From CAZIKB01 sp964539665 (GTDB taxonomy: Bacteria; Zhuqueibacterota; Zhuqueibacteria; Oceanimicrobiales; Oceanimicrobiaceae): 64,000 bases of DNA. Both the position numbers and the translations under genes were made by a program. Position 1 is the first letter of the stretch; the number at the start of each line of letters is the position of its first letter. The DNA lies in contig CAZIKB010000018.1 of NCBI GenBank assembly GCA_964539665.1, positions 1 to 64,000 on the forward strand. Reading direction: 5' to 3'. Below are positions 26,272 to 35,932 of this stretch, in pieces. The notes under the pieces are model-generated. The model did no database searches, was not told where the DNA came from, and saw nothing but the letters and a program-made list of their open reading frames with translations.

Positions 26272-27125
26272 GTCAGTATTATTTTACTTTAAAGGGATTA
26301 TGGAAAAGAATTAAAGAGGAATATCGATACGCCTCTAAAAAATCCTGGACTCTCGAGGAAGTCGGTAATTTCTGGGATACGGTTGAGGAATATGATGCAG
26401 TTAATGAGCAATTATATACTTACTTCAGAAGGTTTTCAAATTCATATGAATTAGCTAAAAAGTATCTTAAGAAGAATAAATATAGATTGCTGGATATTCA
26501 ATCCAGAAGCGGTAAAGGAAGTTTATTCTGGTATGAAAAAAAGAATATAAAGGAAGCGGTTTGTGTGGATTTTTCAGATCACTTGCTTTCTTTGGCTGAA
26601 AACAGGTTAAAGAACTGCGGCTTAGATTACAAAATTGTGAAGGTTAAAGAATTTCCTCTTCCTTTTGAAGATAAAGAGTTTGGGTTAATCTGTACTTATG
26701 AGACTATAGAACATATATATGATTATAAGTGGTTTATTGAGGAAATTACAAGAATTTTGGAGGTTAATGGAATTTTAATATTAACCTGTCCAAATCGTGC
26801 CTGGAATTGGGTTCACTGGTTGAGTACAGTGATCAATATTAATCACAGTGAAGGTCCTCGAAGATTTTTAAGCAGAAAGGAATTAATTGCGACCTTTAAA
26901 GAAAATAATATGAGAATACTCGAAGAAAACAGTACTATTTTCATGCCTTTTAATAATCAATACTCTATAGTTTTAGACAAACTTATTGAAAAATACCTGC
27001 CTCGTCCTATCAAACGATTAATAGCGCTTAGAAGAACTTTCATACTTCAGAAGCCTGATATAAAAGTAATAACTGTAAAAGAAGAAACATCTTTACAACC
27101 AATCTTACAACATGAAAACAAGTGA
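26268..27125 (+). CDS. SAM-dependent methyltransferase with divergent motif I
   Basis: The 285-residue protein aligns by eye to class I methyltransferases. It has LLDIQSRSGKGSLFWY where motif I (usually GxGxG) should be, then CVDFSDHLLSLAENRL (motif II with acidic residue), CTYETIEHI and VNGILILTCPN (motif III). The loss of two motif I glycines is unusual and may weaken SAM binding or mark a specialised group. It overlaps the FrhB-like gene (ATGA) upstream and the epimerase gene downstream by 14 bases, so the three are translated together. The acceptor is unknown. Confidence 0.72.
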   Translation: MSQYYFTLKGLWKRIKEEYRYASKKSWTLEEVGNFWDTVEEYDAVNEQLYTYFRRFSNSYELAKKYLKKNKYRLLDIQSRSGKGSLFWYEKKNIKEAVCVDFSDHLLSLAENRLKNCGLDYKIVKVKEFPLPFEDKEFGLICTYETIEHIYDYKWFIEEITRILEVNGILILTCPNRAWNWVHWLSTVININHSEGPRRFLSRKELIATFKENNMRILEENSTIFMPFNNQYSIVLDKLIEKYLPRPIKRLIALRRTFILQKPDIKVITVKEETSLQPILQHENK

Positions 27126-28041
27126 AACAAGAAAAGTACTGGTAACCGGGGCGACTGGTTTTGTTGGGCGATATATGGTTCGTGAGCTTTTGACCAGAAA
27201 ATATCAAGTAGTTTGTTTTGTGCGAACCGGGGATAGTGTTGAGATTCTCGATGGATTAGACGTGAGGATTGAGAGAGGAGATATCCGCGATCTAAAATCA
27301 GTTTCTAATGCAGTTGCTAATGTTGATGTTGTGGTTCACCTGGCTGCTATATTAGGTATTCCGGATCCTAAAATCAATTTTGAGGTTAATTTAGAAGGTA
27401 CGCGACATATCATTGAAGCATGTAAAACTCATGGGATTAAGAAAATTATAGCATTTAGCTCAATTAGTGCTTCTCGCGAAAAAACTTCAGCGTATGGAAT
27501 TAGTAAAAAGGAAGCCGAAAAATTACTTTCAGAAAGTGGCCTCGATGTGACCATATTCAGGACTGAGATGATCTATGGAAATGGAAGTCGGGGATTAAAG
27601 AAAATAATTGGTCAAGTCACGGCATTTCCGTTTATTATTCCAATGGTGGGGAGAGGCGATATTCAAAGGCAACCGCTTTTTGTACATGATATAGTCAACC
27701 TAACCGCCAATGTCATTAAGAATGGTCGAAATTCGAACGGATTGTACGAAGTGGCCGGGAAAGAAAGGATATGTCTTCGAGAATTTGTAGAGATGGTTGC
27801 GAGTGAGTTGGGCGTCAAAAAATGGATTTTTCCGATTCCTGTATTCATGGCTCTGGGTATCGCACGAGCAATGGAGCTATTGTTTAAGAATCCACCGTTT
27901 ACCTATGATAATATGTTAGGATTAACCATGTCCATGCGTATGAATACAAAACCGGTATATGAAAAATTAGGATTTATGTCAACTTCTCTACGGCAAGGAT
28001 TGCATAATTCAATTCAGGAAATTAAAGGGAATCCTTCGTGA
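27112..28041 (+). CDS. Extended SDR: NAD-dependent epimerase/dehydratase
   Basis: This 309-residue extended short-chain dehydrogenase has the NAD loop TGATGFVG at 12-19 and the catalytic Y128-x3-K132 in AYGISKK. VVHLAAILG at 74-82 and EMIYGNGSRG are typical of nucleotide-sugar epimerases and their atypical relatives. The overall length matches the family. It lies between two overlapping methyltransferase genes, suggesting that epimerisation or reduction and methylation act on one intermediate. The substrate is not identifiable. Atypical SDRs acting on lipid-linked sugars are an alternative. Confidence 0.82.
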   Translation: MKTSETRKVLVTGATGFVGRYMVRELLTRKYQVVCFVRTGDSVEILDGLDVRIERGDIRDLKSVSNAVANVDVVVHLAAILGIPDPKINFEVNLEGTRHIIEACKTHGIKKIIAFSSISASREKTSAYGISKKEAEKLLSESGLDVTIFRTEMIYGNGSRGLKKIIGQVTAFPFIIPMVGRGDIQRQPLFVHDIVNLTANVIKNGRNSNGLYEVAGKERICLREFVEMVASELGVKKWIFPIPVFMALGIARAMELLFKNPPFTYDNMLGLTMSMRMNTKPVYEKLGFMSTSLRQGLHNSIQEIKGNPS

Positions 28042-28820
28042 AAAAACCAATACACTCTTCAGAAAATCCGCTTAAGTATTCATTAACAACAAGATTTAAA
28101 GACCGTCATTTTATAAAAATGTTGTCTCCAATAAAAAACAAGAAAATACTGGATATTGGATGTGGTATTGGATACTTGTCAGGTATTCTAAATGAACAGG
28201 GAGCAGAGGTCGTAGGAATAGATCTTGAATTATCAGCGCTAAAGTATAGTGCACAAACGCTTCCCGGACTCTTTGCCTTTGCCTCCGCTGAAGTGCTGCC
28301 TTTTCCAGAGAACGAATTTGATGCAATTATCATTGCAGATGTAATTGAACATTTACCCAATCCGGGGAAAGCACTCCAGGAAATTCATCGTGTTGGTAAA
28401 TCAGGCGCCAGGATTGTGGTATCAACTCCGAATTTGAAAGGGCCTTTAACGGGTACCTGGGCGCTTTCCATGCTTCATAGTGAACAAGACGGACATATGG
28501 CGGATTACAGAGAAGGATATACCGCAGAATCTCTTTCAGAATTAATGAATTCCCGAAAAATTATACCTGTTCAGGTCAGCGTCACCAATCCTTTAATTTC
28601 ACAACTTTTTCTTAGTATGGTAAAGTTAGGTTATCGTTCGGTTAAATCTGATTACCAATCGCAATCAGAACTTATAAGCTTAAATAGAAATTGGAAATTT
28701 GAATTTTATAAAAGAACAATATTTCCGGTTGGGTATTTTTTGGGTAGAATGGAGGAAAGATTATTAAGAAATTTAATTGAAGGGCACTGCTTAATTGTAT
28801 GTGGTACCATTGACAAGTAG
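28038..28820 (+). CDS. SAM-dependent methyltransferase (type 11)
   Basis: This 260-residue class I methyltransferase has a textbook motif I, ILDIGCGIGYLSG, at 37-49, an acidic motif II (GIDLELSALKY), and IIADVIEHLPNPGKAL followed by ARIVVSTPN as motif III. A GTG start overlaps the upstream stop as GTGA, a sign of coupling. The C-terminal third (about 185-260) is variable and probably recognises the acceptor. It belongs to the same translational unit as the FrhB-like protein and the epimerase. Confidence 0.83.
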   Translation: MKKPIHSSENPLKYSLTTRFKDRHFIKMLSPIKNKKILDIGCGIGYLSGILNEQGAEVVGIDLELSALKYSAQTLPGLFAFASAEVLPFPENEFDAIIIADVIEHLPNPGKALQEIHRVGKSGARIVVSTPNLKGPLTGTWALSMLHSEQDGHMADYREGYTAESLSELMNSRKIIPVQVSVTNPLISQLFLSMVKLGYRSVKSDYQSQSELISLNRNWKFEFYKRTIFPVGYFLGRMEERLLRNLIEGHCLIVCGTIDK

Positions 28821-29796
28821 TAAAAAGAAAAAATCTGTTAACATCTTACGTTGTATGGGTTTGATTATTTTTGGCCTGATCTTATGGAAATTCGACACTG
28901 ATTATATTCTTACTCAACTTTTAAATATTCGTTTTGAAGCTCTAATCTTAGCGATTATATTATTAGTAATTTTTCATGTCCTGAAGGCTATTCGCTGGAA
29001 ATATATATTATCTCTACATGACATTCATCATTCTTTCGCTAAAGCATATTTGATTTATGTTTCCGGACTTTTTGTTGGTGTAATAACGCCTGGAAGGTTA
29101 GGGGATTTTGTGAAAATATATTATCTAAAATCAGAAGGTGTTTCAACGGTTAAAGCCACCTTGTGTAGTTTAGTTGACAGAACTTTGGATATTGTTTTTC
29201 TGGCAATTCTTGGAATCATTTCTATGATTTGGTTAGGTGATTTGATCGAAATTAATTTTTACGTATTATGGGGTCTGTTTGTTCTATTCACAATTTATTT
29301 TCTGAGTAAGGTTGTGGACGAGCATTGTTTAATTAAAAACTTATTTTCAAAAGTAATCCCACACAAATACCTGGATTTTTTAAAAAGAACGGTCGCGAGT
29401 TTAGAATCCGAGTTTATAACTTATCAAAGGCAAGAAATAGTCAATATTAGCGGATTAACAATTATCGGATGGCTTTGTTATTTTACAGTTATCTATACCT
29501 TGACCAGTGCTGTGAATTTATCTTTACCATTGTTATATGTTATTGCTCTGTTTGTATTGTCCACTTTAGTTACTTTTTTACCTGTCACCATTGCAGGTAT
29601 CGGGACAAGAGATCTTGCGTTAGTGGCGATGTTTTCCAGCTTGGGTTACTTAAAAGAAGATGCGATTACTTTTTCCATGATAATTTTAATCAGCTATATA
29701 TTGACCGCTGCATTTGGCTTATTAGCATGGTTAATAAATCCGATTAGTTTGGATAAACTGCAAAATAATTACAAGACTGAATTGATTGAAAGCTAA
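28795..29796 (+). CDS. Lysylphosphatidylglycerol synthase TM-region/AglD-like membrane protein
   Basis: The 333-residue product is an integral membrane protein with about eight helices. It has the family phrases KAIRWKYIL, GRLGDFVKIYYLK, LVDRTLDIVFL and a late TIAGIGTRDLALVAM loop, characteristic of the UPF0104 / LPG-synthase-TM family (PF03706). Members are found in archaeal and bacterial glycosylation loci and are suspected to act on or flip lipid carriers. It starts at a TTG inside the upstream gene with AGGG ten bases before it, and a GTG six bases later is an alternative. It is the nearest thing to a transporter in the window. Confidence 0.78.
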   Translation: MYVVPLTSSKKKKSVNILRCMGLIIFGLILWKFDTDYILTQLLNIRFEALILAIILLVIFHVLKAIRWKYILSLHDIHHSFAKAYLIYVSGLFVGVITPGRLGDFVKIYYLKSEGVSTVKATLCSLVDRTLDIVFLAILGIISMIWLGDLIEINFYVLWGLFVLFTIYFLSKVVDEHCLIKNLFSKVIPHKYLDFLKRTVASLESEFITYQRQEIVNISGLTIIGWLCYFTVIYTLTSAVNLSLPLLYVIALFVLSTLVTFLPVTIAGIGTRDLALVAMFSSLGYLKEDAITFSMIILISYILTAAFGLLAWLINPISLDKLQNNYKTELIES

Positions 29797-29808
29797 GTAT
29801 TAAACCCA

Positions 29809-31431
29809 GTGATACAATTCATTATAAAAGAAAATCGAAAAAATTTAGTCTGGCTGGGATTGATTCTTATTTTAGCTATTTACTTTAACTTTTCTGGTAT
29901 TACTCAGCGTGGTTTGATAAACTGGGATGAAGCCTATTATTTAACCTATGCCCAATTTGGTGTCAGCGCCACTAAGAATTTACCGTTTTTGGTGAAACAG
30001 TTAAGACAAAGCAATTTAAATATCGCAGCAATTGAGGAGAGACTGGAAGGCCGGCCTCCCGAAACTGCGAAACCAGGACATGTTGCACTCATGTCTATAT
30101 TTGGATTGCTTACTGGAGGAATAAAGGACTACACAGGTTCGTTATTTTCAGCCATTTTTGGTGTGTTGACGGTTCTGCTAGTTTATTTAGTAGGCAAAAA
30201 ATTTTATGGAAATTCAGCAGGACTTGTTTCTGCTGCAATCATATCAGTCTCGCCATATTTTTTAATGTATTCAAGATCGGCAATGCCTGAAACAGATGCT
30301 TCATTTTTTTTATTATTAGCCATACTTTTTTATTATTATGCAGCAAAAAATACCAATAAACCATGGCTTCTTTATCTATCTGGTTTGATTTTCGGCTTCT
30401 CAATTACAATTAATTATCGATGGGCTTTTATGTACCCTTTGATTTTTCTTTTTGAGAGTTCTTTAAATATAAAATGCATACGTAATCGAGACTATCTCAA
30501 ATTTTGTAACAGGCTGTTAATTCTTTTCGCAGGAGTGATAACAATGCCGGTGTTATTTCAACTACCTTATACATTTGTTAACTTTTTCAAAGCCATACCA
30601 TACCCATCATACTGGAATATGTTATTTTCTAAATATTTTTTGGATCCAAGTAATTTTGCCGGTCCTTTTTTATATCCACATACTCTTTTTGTCCGCTTAT
30701 TGTGGGATTTGATGGGGACCTTTGGATTTATGGCGTTAGCAGGCGGTGTGGTTTTTTTCCTTATTCGCCGTAAACTGGAACATTTATTGATTTTATTCCC
30801 ATTTGTTATTCCATTTATTGCATTTTCTCTTAAGACTCGTGGCGATAAAGCGGTTGCTCTTTCAATTGCAATCCCTTTCATTGCATTGATATGTGGTAAT
30901 TTTTTATGTGTCCTGACAAAAAGATTTTCACCAACTAAGATTAAAAAACATACCGCTATTGCAAATCCAATATTGGCAATTTTAATCCTTCTTGTCCTGA
31001 TTCCACAATTTTTACAATCGAAGCAATTAATTCAGATCAAGTCTGGATATAGAAATGCTTTGAATTGGATAATTGAACATGGAGGAGAGAAACATTACAG
31101 TAGTGCACGTTCTATATTAAATTTTTATGTTGGAGGAAGAGATAGAGTTGTACCTCTTCCGAATGATTTGAATGAAATACGCGAGTTTGAAAAGCGCGGT
31201 TATCGCTATTTGCTTTTAGATTGGCGAGAGAGAAAGACTAATCAAATTGAAATTGATATTAAGAACAAGCTCAAACCGGTATTTTGCGTGGAAAACAAAC
31301 CGATGACTTTTTGGCCTTACATTGTAGATGATTTTCATTATAGGCATGATGATCCTGATTTTATCGACAATGTAACTAATAGTGCACTTGACAAGATACT
31401 TATATATGATATATCTAACTTCCTGAATTAA
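29809..31431 (+). CDS. GT39/PMT-like membrane glycosyltransferase
   Basis: The 540-residue protein has many hydrophobic helices. A first cytoplasmic/periplasmic loop contains INWDEAYY, with D40-E41 matching the catalytic acidic pair of the PMT/ArnT family. The next loop, PETAKPGHVALMS, and the segment SRSAMPETDASF fit GT39/GT83 enzymes, which take a sugar from a polyprenyl-phosphate donor. The last 130 residues form a soluble domain outside the membrane. Neighbouring DPM1-like synthases would supply the donor. A GTG start 12 bases after the AglD-like gene is used. The acceptor may be a glycan or protein. Confidence 0.8.
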   Translation: MIQFIIKENRKNLVWLGLILILAIYFNFSGITQRGLINWDEAYYLTYAQFGVSATKNLPFLVKQLRQSNLNIAAIEERLEGRPPETAKPGHVALMSIFGLLTGGIKDYTGSLFSAIFGVLTVLLVYLVGKKFYGNSAGLVSAAIISVSPYFLMYSRSAMPETDASFFLLLAILFYYYAAKNTNKPWLLYLSGLIFGFSITINYRWAFMYPLIFLFESSLNIKCIRNRDYLKFCNRLLILFAGVITMPVLFQLPYTFVNFFKAIPYPSYWNMLFSKYFLDPSNFAGPFLYPHTLFVRLLWDLMGTFGFMALAGGVVFFLIRRKLEHLLILFPFVIPFIAFSLKTRGDKAVALSIAIPFIALICGNFLCVLTKRFSPTKIKKHTAIANPILAILILLVLIPQFLQSKQLIQIKSGYRNALNWIIEHGGEKHYSSARSILNFYVGGRDRVVPLPNDLNEIREFEKRGYRYLLLDWRERKTNQIEIDIKNKLKPVFCVENKPMTFWPYIVDDFHYRHDDPDFIDNVTNSALDKILIYDISNFLN

Positions 31432-31608
31432 GTTAATTGCCTCGTGCTCAGAATACGCAAATTTTAATTCGATTTATTGTTTTATTTTTCATCTTTTCAA
31501 TTTGAAACCCTCAAAGAGCGTCATAATTTCATTCGCGATTCTGCATAAATAATCCTGTGATTTTATTCCATTACGTTGTCATTTCGCATCGCTGACGTTT
31601 ATTTGTAA

Positions 31609-32823
31609 ATGCACCTGTTAAATTCTAAATATTTGCTTTTATGTATTGTCATTTTTTCTTTTATGGTTCGAATTGCTTTTTCGATTTATATGGATATAAA
31701 TAAGCCTCTCAAAAGTGATGCTCTTCAGTATGATATCCTTGCTTTCAGTCTGGCAAGTGGTAATGGTTATATTCTAAAAGATGATGAGCCAAATATAACA
31801 AGAGCACCATTATTTCCTTTATTTTTAGCAGCAGTATACAAAATTGTTGACCACAGACCTGAAGTTGCCAGAATAAGTGTTTGTTTTCTTGGAACTTTAA
31901 TTGTATTAATTATATATTTGATTGGGAAAGAAAGTTTTACAAAAATACATGGAATCATATCAGCTGCAGTTGCTTCTATATATCCGCCATTAGTGTACAT
32001 TTCTTATGAAGTTCTCAGCGAAAACCTGTTCACATTATTATTATTAATATGCATATATCTGCTGATTTTATCATATAAAAAAGATAATAAATACTATTTA
32101 ACTTTATTTTCAGGATTAATCTTAGGCCTTTCTGCCTTAACGCGACCGATTGCTATAATTGTTCCTGTCTTTCTTTTTCCCTGGTTTCTTGTTGCCTTTA
32201 AAGCTCAAATACGACTGAAGGTGCTTTTAATATTTTTATTAACTTTTCTTGTAGTTCAAGTTCCTTGGGTTGTCCGAAATTATTTAGTTTTTAAAACAGT
32301 GATTGTTGGAACGGCAAAAGGTGGGGTCGATTTGTGGTGGAGTAATAATCCAGGTGTTATTTCTAACGATGAAAGTAAAGGCAGACAATATCGGTATTTT
32401 CCTTTTAAAGACATGGGGTATTCTATTATAGAAAAAAATAAAGAAGCTTATAAATTGGCTTTTTCATTTTTTTCGGAAAATATTAGCAAGATTCCTAAGT
32501 TGATTTATTATAAGCAAAAAAATTTTTGGAATTTAATGGCCGGTGAAAATATCTACTATAATTTAATTAGTCTTCTCTCTTATGGAATTCTGTTACCATT
32601 CTATGTTTTTACTCTCTTTAGAATAAGTTTCAAGCCTGATGAAAGGATCATTTATCTTCTGGTCACTCTTTTTTTTATATTCGTGACATCGCTATACTAT
32701 GGAACCGTTCGATTTAGATTACCTCTTGAACCAATAATATTAATTTTAGGAGTAGATGGCTTCTTTTACATAAAAAACAGAATCATTACTCTGAGGTGCT
32801 ATTTATGCAATCACATAAGATAA
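31609..32823 (+). CDS. GT39/PMT-like membrane glycosyltransferase
   Basis: The 404-residue protein has about nine to ten hydrophobic helices and the family's first-loop acidic residue, D37 in LKSDALQYD. TRAPLFPLFLA at about 64-74 and YEVLSENLFTLLL follow, both typical of PMT_2-type glycosyltransferases. It is smaller than its upstream neighbour and lacks a long C-terminal soluble domain. Its 3' end overlaps a DPM1-like gene by 19 bases, which suggests a donor-synthase/transferase pair. The 177 bases upstream contain an incomplete copy of the GTCATTTCG repeat near 31579 and no gene. Confidence 0.8.
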   Translation: MHLLNSKYLLLCIVIFSFMVRIAFSIYMDINKPLKSDALQYDILAFSLASGNGYILKDDEPNITRAPLFPLFLAAVYKIVDHRPEVARISVCFLGTLIVLIIYLIGKESFTKIHGIISAAVASIYPPLVYISYEVLSENLFTLLLLICIYLLILSYKKDNKYYLTLFSGLILGLSALTRPIAIIVPVFLFPWFLVAFKAQIRLKVLLIFLLTFLVVQVPWVVRNYLVFKTVIVGTAKGGVDLWWSNNPGVISNDESKGRQYRYFPFKDMGYSIIEKNKEAYKLAFSFFSENISKIPKLIYYKQKNFWNLMAGENIYYNLISLLSYGILLPFYVFTLFRISFKPDERIIYLLVTLFFIFVTSLYYGTVRFRLPLEPIILILGVDGFFYIKNRIITLRCYLCNHIR

Positions 32824-33536
32824 GTGTTGTCATACCAGTCTATAATGAGATTAATACTGTACAATTATTGTTAGAAAAGGTTTTAGAACAACAGTACAGT
32901 CAGGAGATCATCATCGTGGACGACGGTTCAAATGATGGTACCCAGGAAATACTCAGTGAACTATCAAATAGGTCTCATTTTAGAAATGGAGTACAATTAA
33001 AAGTTCTCAATCATAAAAAAAATGCAGGTAAGGGAGCCGCACTCCGCACTGGATTTAAGGAAGTGACAGGAGATATTGTTATTGTTCAGGATGCTGATCT
33101 TGAATATGATCCTGCGGAATATCGTAAACTTCTCCAACCAATTTTAGATGGACATGCCGATGTAGTATACGGTTCTCGATTTTTAGGTAATGGCGCCCAT
33201 CGGATCCATTTATTTTGGCATTATGTTGGAAATAAGTTTTTAACAACTCTGTCTAATATGTTTACAAATTTAAACCTGACTGACATGGAGACCTGCTATA
33301 AGGTATTTAGAGCAGATATTTTAAAGGAGTTAAAGCTGACTTCCAACAGGTTTGGATTCGAACCTGAATTTACAGCGCGTATTTCTGGCAATGGCTTTCG
33401 GATTTATGAAGTACCCATATCCTATTATGGACGCGGGTATTCAGAAGGGAAAAAGATTACCTGGAAAGATGGCCTGGCAGCAATTTATTATATAATTAAG
33501 TACAATATATTAAAGAAGATACATGTTATCTCCTGA
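32805..33536 (+). CDS. DPM1-like polyprenyl-phosphate glycosyltransferase (GT2)
   Basis: The 243-residue soluble GT2 enzyme has KISVVIPVYNE near its start, VDDGSNDGT at about 38-46, VQDADLEYDP as the metal-binding stretch, YGSRFLG and the late METCYKVFR segment. These are hallmarks of dolichol/undecaprenyl-phosphate mannose/glucose synthases. Unlike the gene at 23858 it has no C-terminal membrane helices. A GTG at 32796 is possible, but ATG at 32805 is preceded by GAGG at good spacing. Overlap with the upstream GT39-like gene supports a functional pair. Confidence 0.87.
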   Translation: MQSHKISVVIPVYNEINTVQLLLEKVLEQQYSQEIIIVDDGSNDGTQEILSELSNRSHFRNGVQLKVLNHKKNAGKGAALRTGFKEVTGDIVIVQDADLEYDPAEYRKLLQPILDGHADVVYGSRFLGNGAHRIHLFWHYVGNKFLTTLSNMFTNLNLTDMETCYKVFRADILKELKLTSNRFGFEPEFTARISGNGFRIYEVPISYYGRGYSEGKKITWKDGLAAIYYIIKYNILKKIHVIS

Positions 33537-33548
33537 TTTTATACTATA

Positions 33549-34706
33549 ATGAATTCTAAACCAATAAGAATCGCATTTTTCACGGGAAGTTTTAAATTTG
33601 GTGGAACTGAGCATTTCCTGGTACAGCTCCTGCAAAATGTAGATCGCAAAAAGCTCGAGCCTTACATTATATGCCTGGAGAAAAAAGGTGAATTCCTCAC
33701 AAAGGTGCAGAAACTAAACATAAATATTTATGAGTTTCCGATAAAAGACAGTCTCTTCAATTTGAAAGGAATTAAGGTTCTCGTACAAATAACATTTTTT
33801 TTATATCGGAATAAAATACAAATATTGCACACACTCGCTGACTGGGCAAACTTTATCGGTACTGTTGCCGGGAAAATGGCCGGAGTTCCAGTCATACTGG
33901 CCAGCCAACGGAATATGGGACATTGGATGGTTCGAAAAAGATATCGTTTAGTAAGTAAGCTTATTTACAAATATCTCACCCATGGAGTGATAGTGAATGC
34001 GCATGCAATTAAAAAAAGTTTAATTGAGAATTTTAATATAAACGAGGCTCATATTCACGTTATTCATAATGGAATAGCTGTTAATGGCGTTTGCGGTAAC
34101 AATTCTGTGACTCAAAAAAGAAATGGAAAAATCCAAATAGGATATGTAGGTAGACTGGATTATGTAAAAGGTGTTGATATTCTGGTCGAAGCTGCGAGGT
34201 TTGTAATTGATGTATTTCCCGAGACTCATTTCTTGATTGTTGGTGATGGTCCTGAAGCTGGTAAAATCAAATCCAAAGTTCAGTCATATAGGTTAAATGA
34301 AAATTTTACATTCGTTGGTTATCAAAAGGATATTTTCTCATTTATAAAAACTATTGATTGTCTTGTCCTGCCTTCACGTTCAGAAGGATTCCCCAATATT
34401 ATTCTGGAAGCCATGGCCTGTAAACTACCTGTAATAGCTACGCGAGTGGGAGGAGTACCTGAATTAGTTGTTGATGGAAAGACTGGATTGCTGGTTGACG
34501 CATCAGATCGATTTGCAATGGCAAAGGCTATAAAAAAATTATGTAAAGACATCTCACTGAGGCAACGAATGGGAATAGAAGGGTACCAACGATTACAAAA
34601 GTACTTTGGGTTAAATCAGATAATTACCAGGCATCAAGATTATTATTTAAGAAAAGTTAAGATGATTACTGGCGGAATCAAGTCAGACAATAGGGTTGTA
34701 AATTGA
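33549..34706 (+). CDS. Family 4 glycosyltransferase
   Basis: This 385-residue GT-B retaining glycosyltransferase has the N-terminal GSFKFGGTEHFLVQLL glycine loop, IGYVGRLDYVKGVDIL at the start of the donor lobe, and the E-x7-E motif in SEGFPNIILEAMA. These are diagnostic of GT4 enzymes that use nucleotide sugars. It is the first of three consecutive GT4 genes, and its stop overlaps the next gene's TTG start. The linkage and donor are unknown. Confidence 0.88.
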   Translation: MNSKPIRIAFFTGSFKFGGTEHFLVQLLQNVDRKKLEPYIICLEKKGEFLTKVQKLNINIYEFPIKDSLFNLKGIKVLVQITFFLYRNKIQILHTLADWANFIGTVAGKMAGVPVILASQRNMGHWMVRKRYRLVSKLIYKYLTHGVIVNAHAIKKSLIENFNINEAHIHVIHNGIAVNGVCGNNSVTQKRNGKIQIGYVGRLDYVKGVDILVEAARFVIDVFPETHFLIVGDGPEAGKIKSKVQSYRLNENFTFVGYQKDIFSFIKTIDCLVLPSRSEGFPNIILEAMACKLPVIATRVGGVPELVVDGKTGLLVDASDRFAMAKAIKKLCKDISLRQRMGIEGYQRLQKYFGLNQIITRHQDYYLRKVKMITGGIKSDNRVVN

Positions 34707-35821
34707 AAGATAATTTAAAAATTCTATTTGTTATTGGACAACTGGATCAGGGTGGCGCTGAACGACAACTTTTTCTTCTGCTTTCCGAATTGAGTGAACC
34801 AGCTACGGTACTGTCTCTGTCAAAAGGCGGTTATTGGGCGTCACAAATACAGCAATTTGGCCATGAAGTCATAGAGTTGGAACGAAATGGACATTTAGAG
34901 CTGGGTAGGCTTGCAACAACCGTTAAAATATTTCGTGAAAAAAAACCCGATGTTATACACTTATTTAGTGACGGTATTGAAGGTCTTTATGCACGTATTG
35001 CCGGACTATTCATTAATCACCCTCATTTGATTATTGGTGTGCGTATTATACCAAGTTTCTATCCCTTATGGTACCAATATCTGCTTCGTTATCTCAATCG
35101 CGCCGTTTCAGTTGTTGTTTGTAATTCACATAAGTCGGTTGATTATATTAAAGAAAATCATCTTGCTCCTCAAAACAAGATACAATATATACCGAATTCT
35201 ATTGATTCAAAGCTTTTTTGTTCTTTTAAAAAGGAGCATCCGCCCGCGAATAAAGAGAAACTCAAGAGAAATCTAATTGTTGGTACTGTTGCAAGTCTAA
35301 CATACAAGAAGAATCCACTTCTATTTATCCAGGCTGCGTTTAAAATACATCAGGTAAAACCAAATGTCAAATTCTGGATTATTGGTGATGGGTGCCTGTG
35401 GACGAAGTGTGAATCTCTGATTAATGAATTAGGATTACAAGAAGTAGTTGAATTGCTAGGGATTCAGAAAAAAATCTTTGAGTTGCTGGCTGAATTGGAC
35501 ATGTTTGTGTTAAGCTCCAGATTTGAAGGAACATCCAATGCCTTTCTGGAAGCTATGGCAGCAAAACTTCCATGTGTGGTCACAGATGTCGGTGATTCGG
35601 GTCGAATTGCTGTTGAATCCGGTGCAGGTATTGTCGTTCCTTCAGAAGATTTGGAAGGCATAGTCCAGGCAATTCTGAAATTGCTTGATGATTCAAAACT
35701 TCGCTTAAAAATGGGGCAGGCAGGCTATTCTTATGTTTGCCAAAGTCATACCAAAGCCGAGGTTGCAGAGCGCTACCTGACGTTATATAAAAGTATAGCA
35801 AACCAAAGCGCAGTGGTCTGA
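34703..35821 (+). CDS. Family 4 glycosyltransferase
   Basis: This 372-residue GT-B enzyme has GQLDQGGAERQLFLL at about 11-25, IGDGCLW and the E-x7-E donor motif in FEGTSNAFLEAMA. The start is a TTG overlapping the upstream TGA, an arrangement that relies on coupling. Sequence is broadly similar to its upstream neighbour, as expected for genes that arose by duplication, but divergent enough for a different donor or acceptor. It probably adds one sugar of the repeat unit at the cytoplasmic face. Confidence 0.87.
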   Translation: MKDNLKILFVIGQLDQGGAERQLFLLLSELSEPATVLSLSKGGYWASQIQQFGHEVIELERNGHLELGRLATTVKIFREKKPDVIHLFSDGIEGLYARIAGLFINHPHLIIGVRIIPSFYPLWYQYLLRYLNRAVSVVVCNSHKSVDYIKENHLAPQNKIQYIPNSIDSKLFCSFKKEHPPANKEKLKRNLIVGTVASLTYKKNPLLFIQAAFKIHQVKPNVKFWIIGDGCLWTKCESLINELGLQEVVELLGIQKKIFELLAELDMFVLSSRFEGTSNAFLEAMAAKLPCVVTDVGDSGRIAVESGAGIVVPSEDLEGIVQAILKLLDDSKLRLKMGQAGYSYVCQSHTKAEVAERYLTLYKSIANQSAVV

Positions 35822-35932
35822 AGTTTAAAGTGCCTAAAGTATGAAGTTCAAGTTAAAGAAGTTTAAACGCCAAAAAATATTTGCCAAAACAACTAAGGTT
35901 TACTTCTCAACGAATCATCGCATGCGTGAGAT
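35822..35932. repeat. Degenerate CTAAAGT intergenic repeat
   Basis: The interval after the GT4 stop carries runs of AGTTTAAAG, CCTAAAGTATGAAGTTC and AGTTAAAG. A close relative occurs at about 56754-56806, where CTAAAGTATGAGGT is embedded in repeated CTAAAGT units. The shared core is CTAAAGTATGA(A/G)GT. It has no coding potential and is best viewed as one member of a dispersed repeat family. Confidence 0.5.

Noticed and set aside
30567..30881. A 104-codon minus-strand frame inside the first GT39-like gene
   Set aside because: It lies fully within a well-supported gene, with no start signal and no domain.
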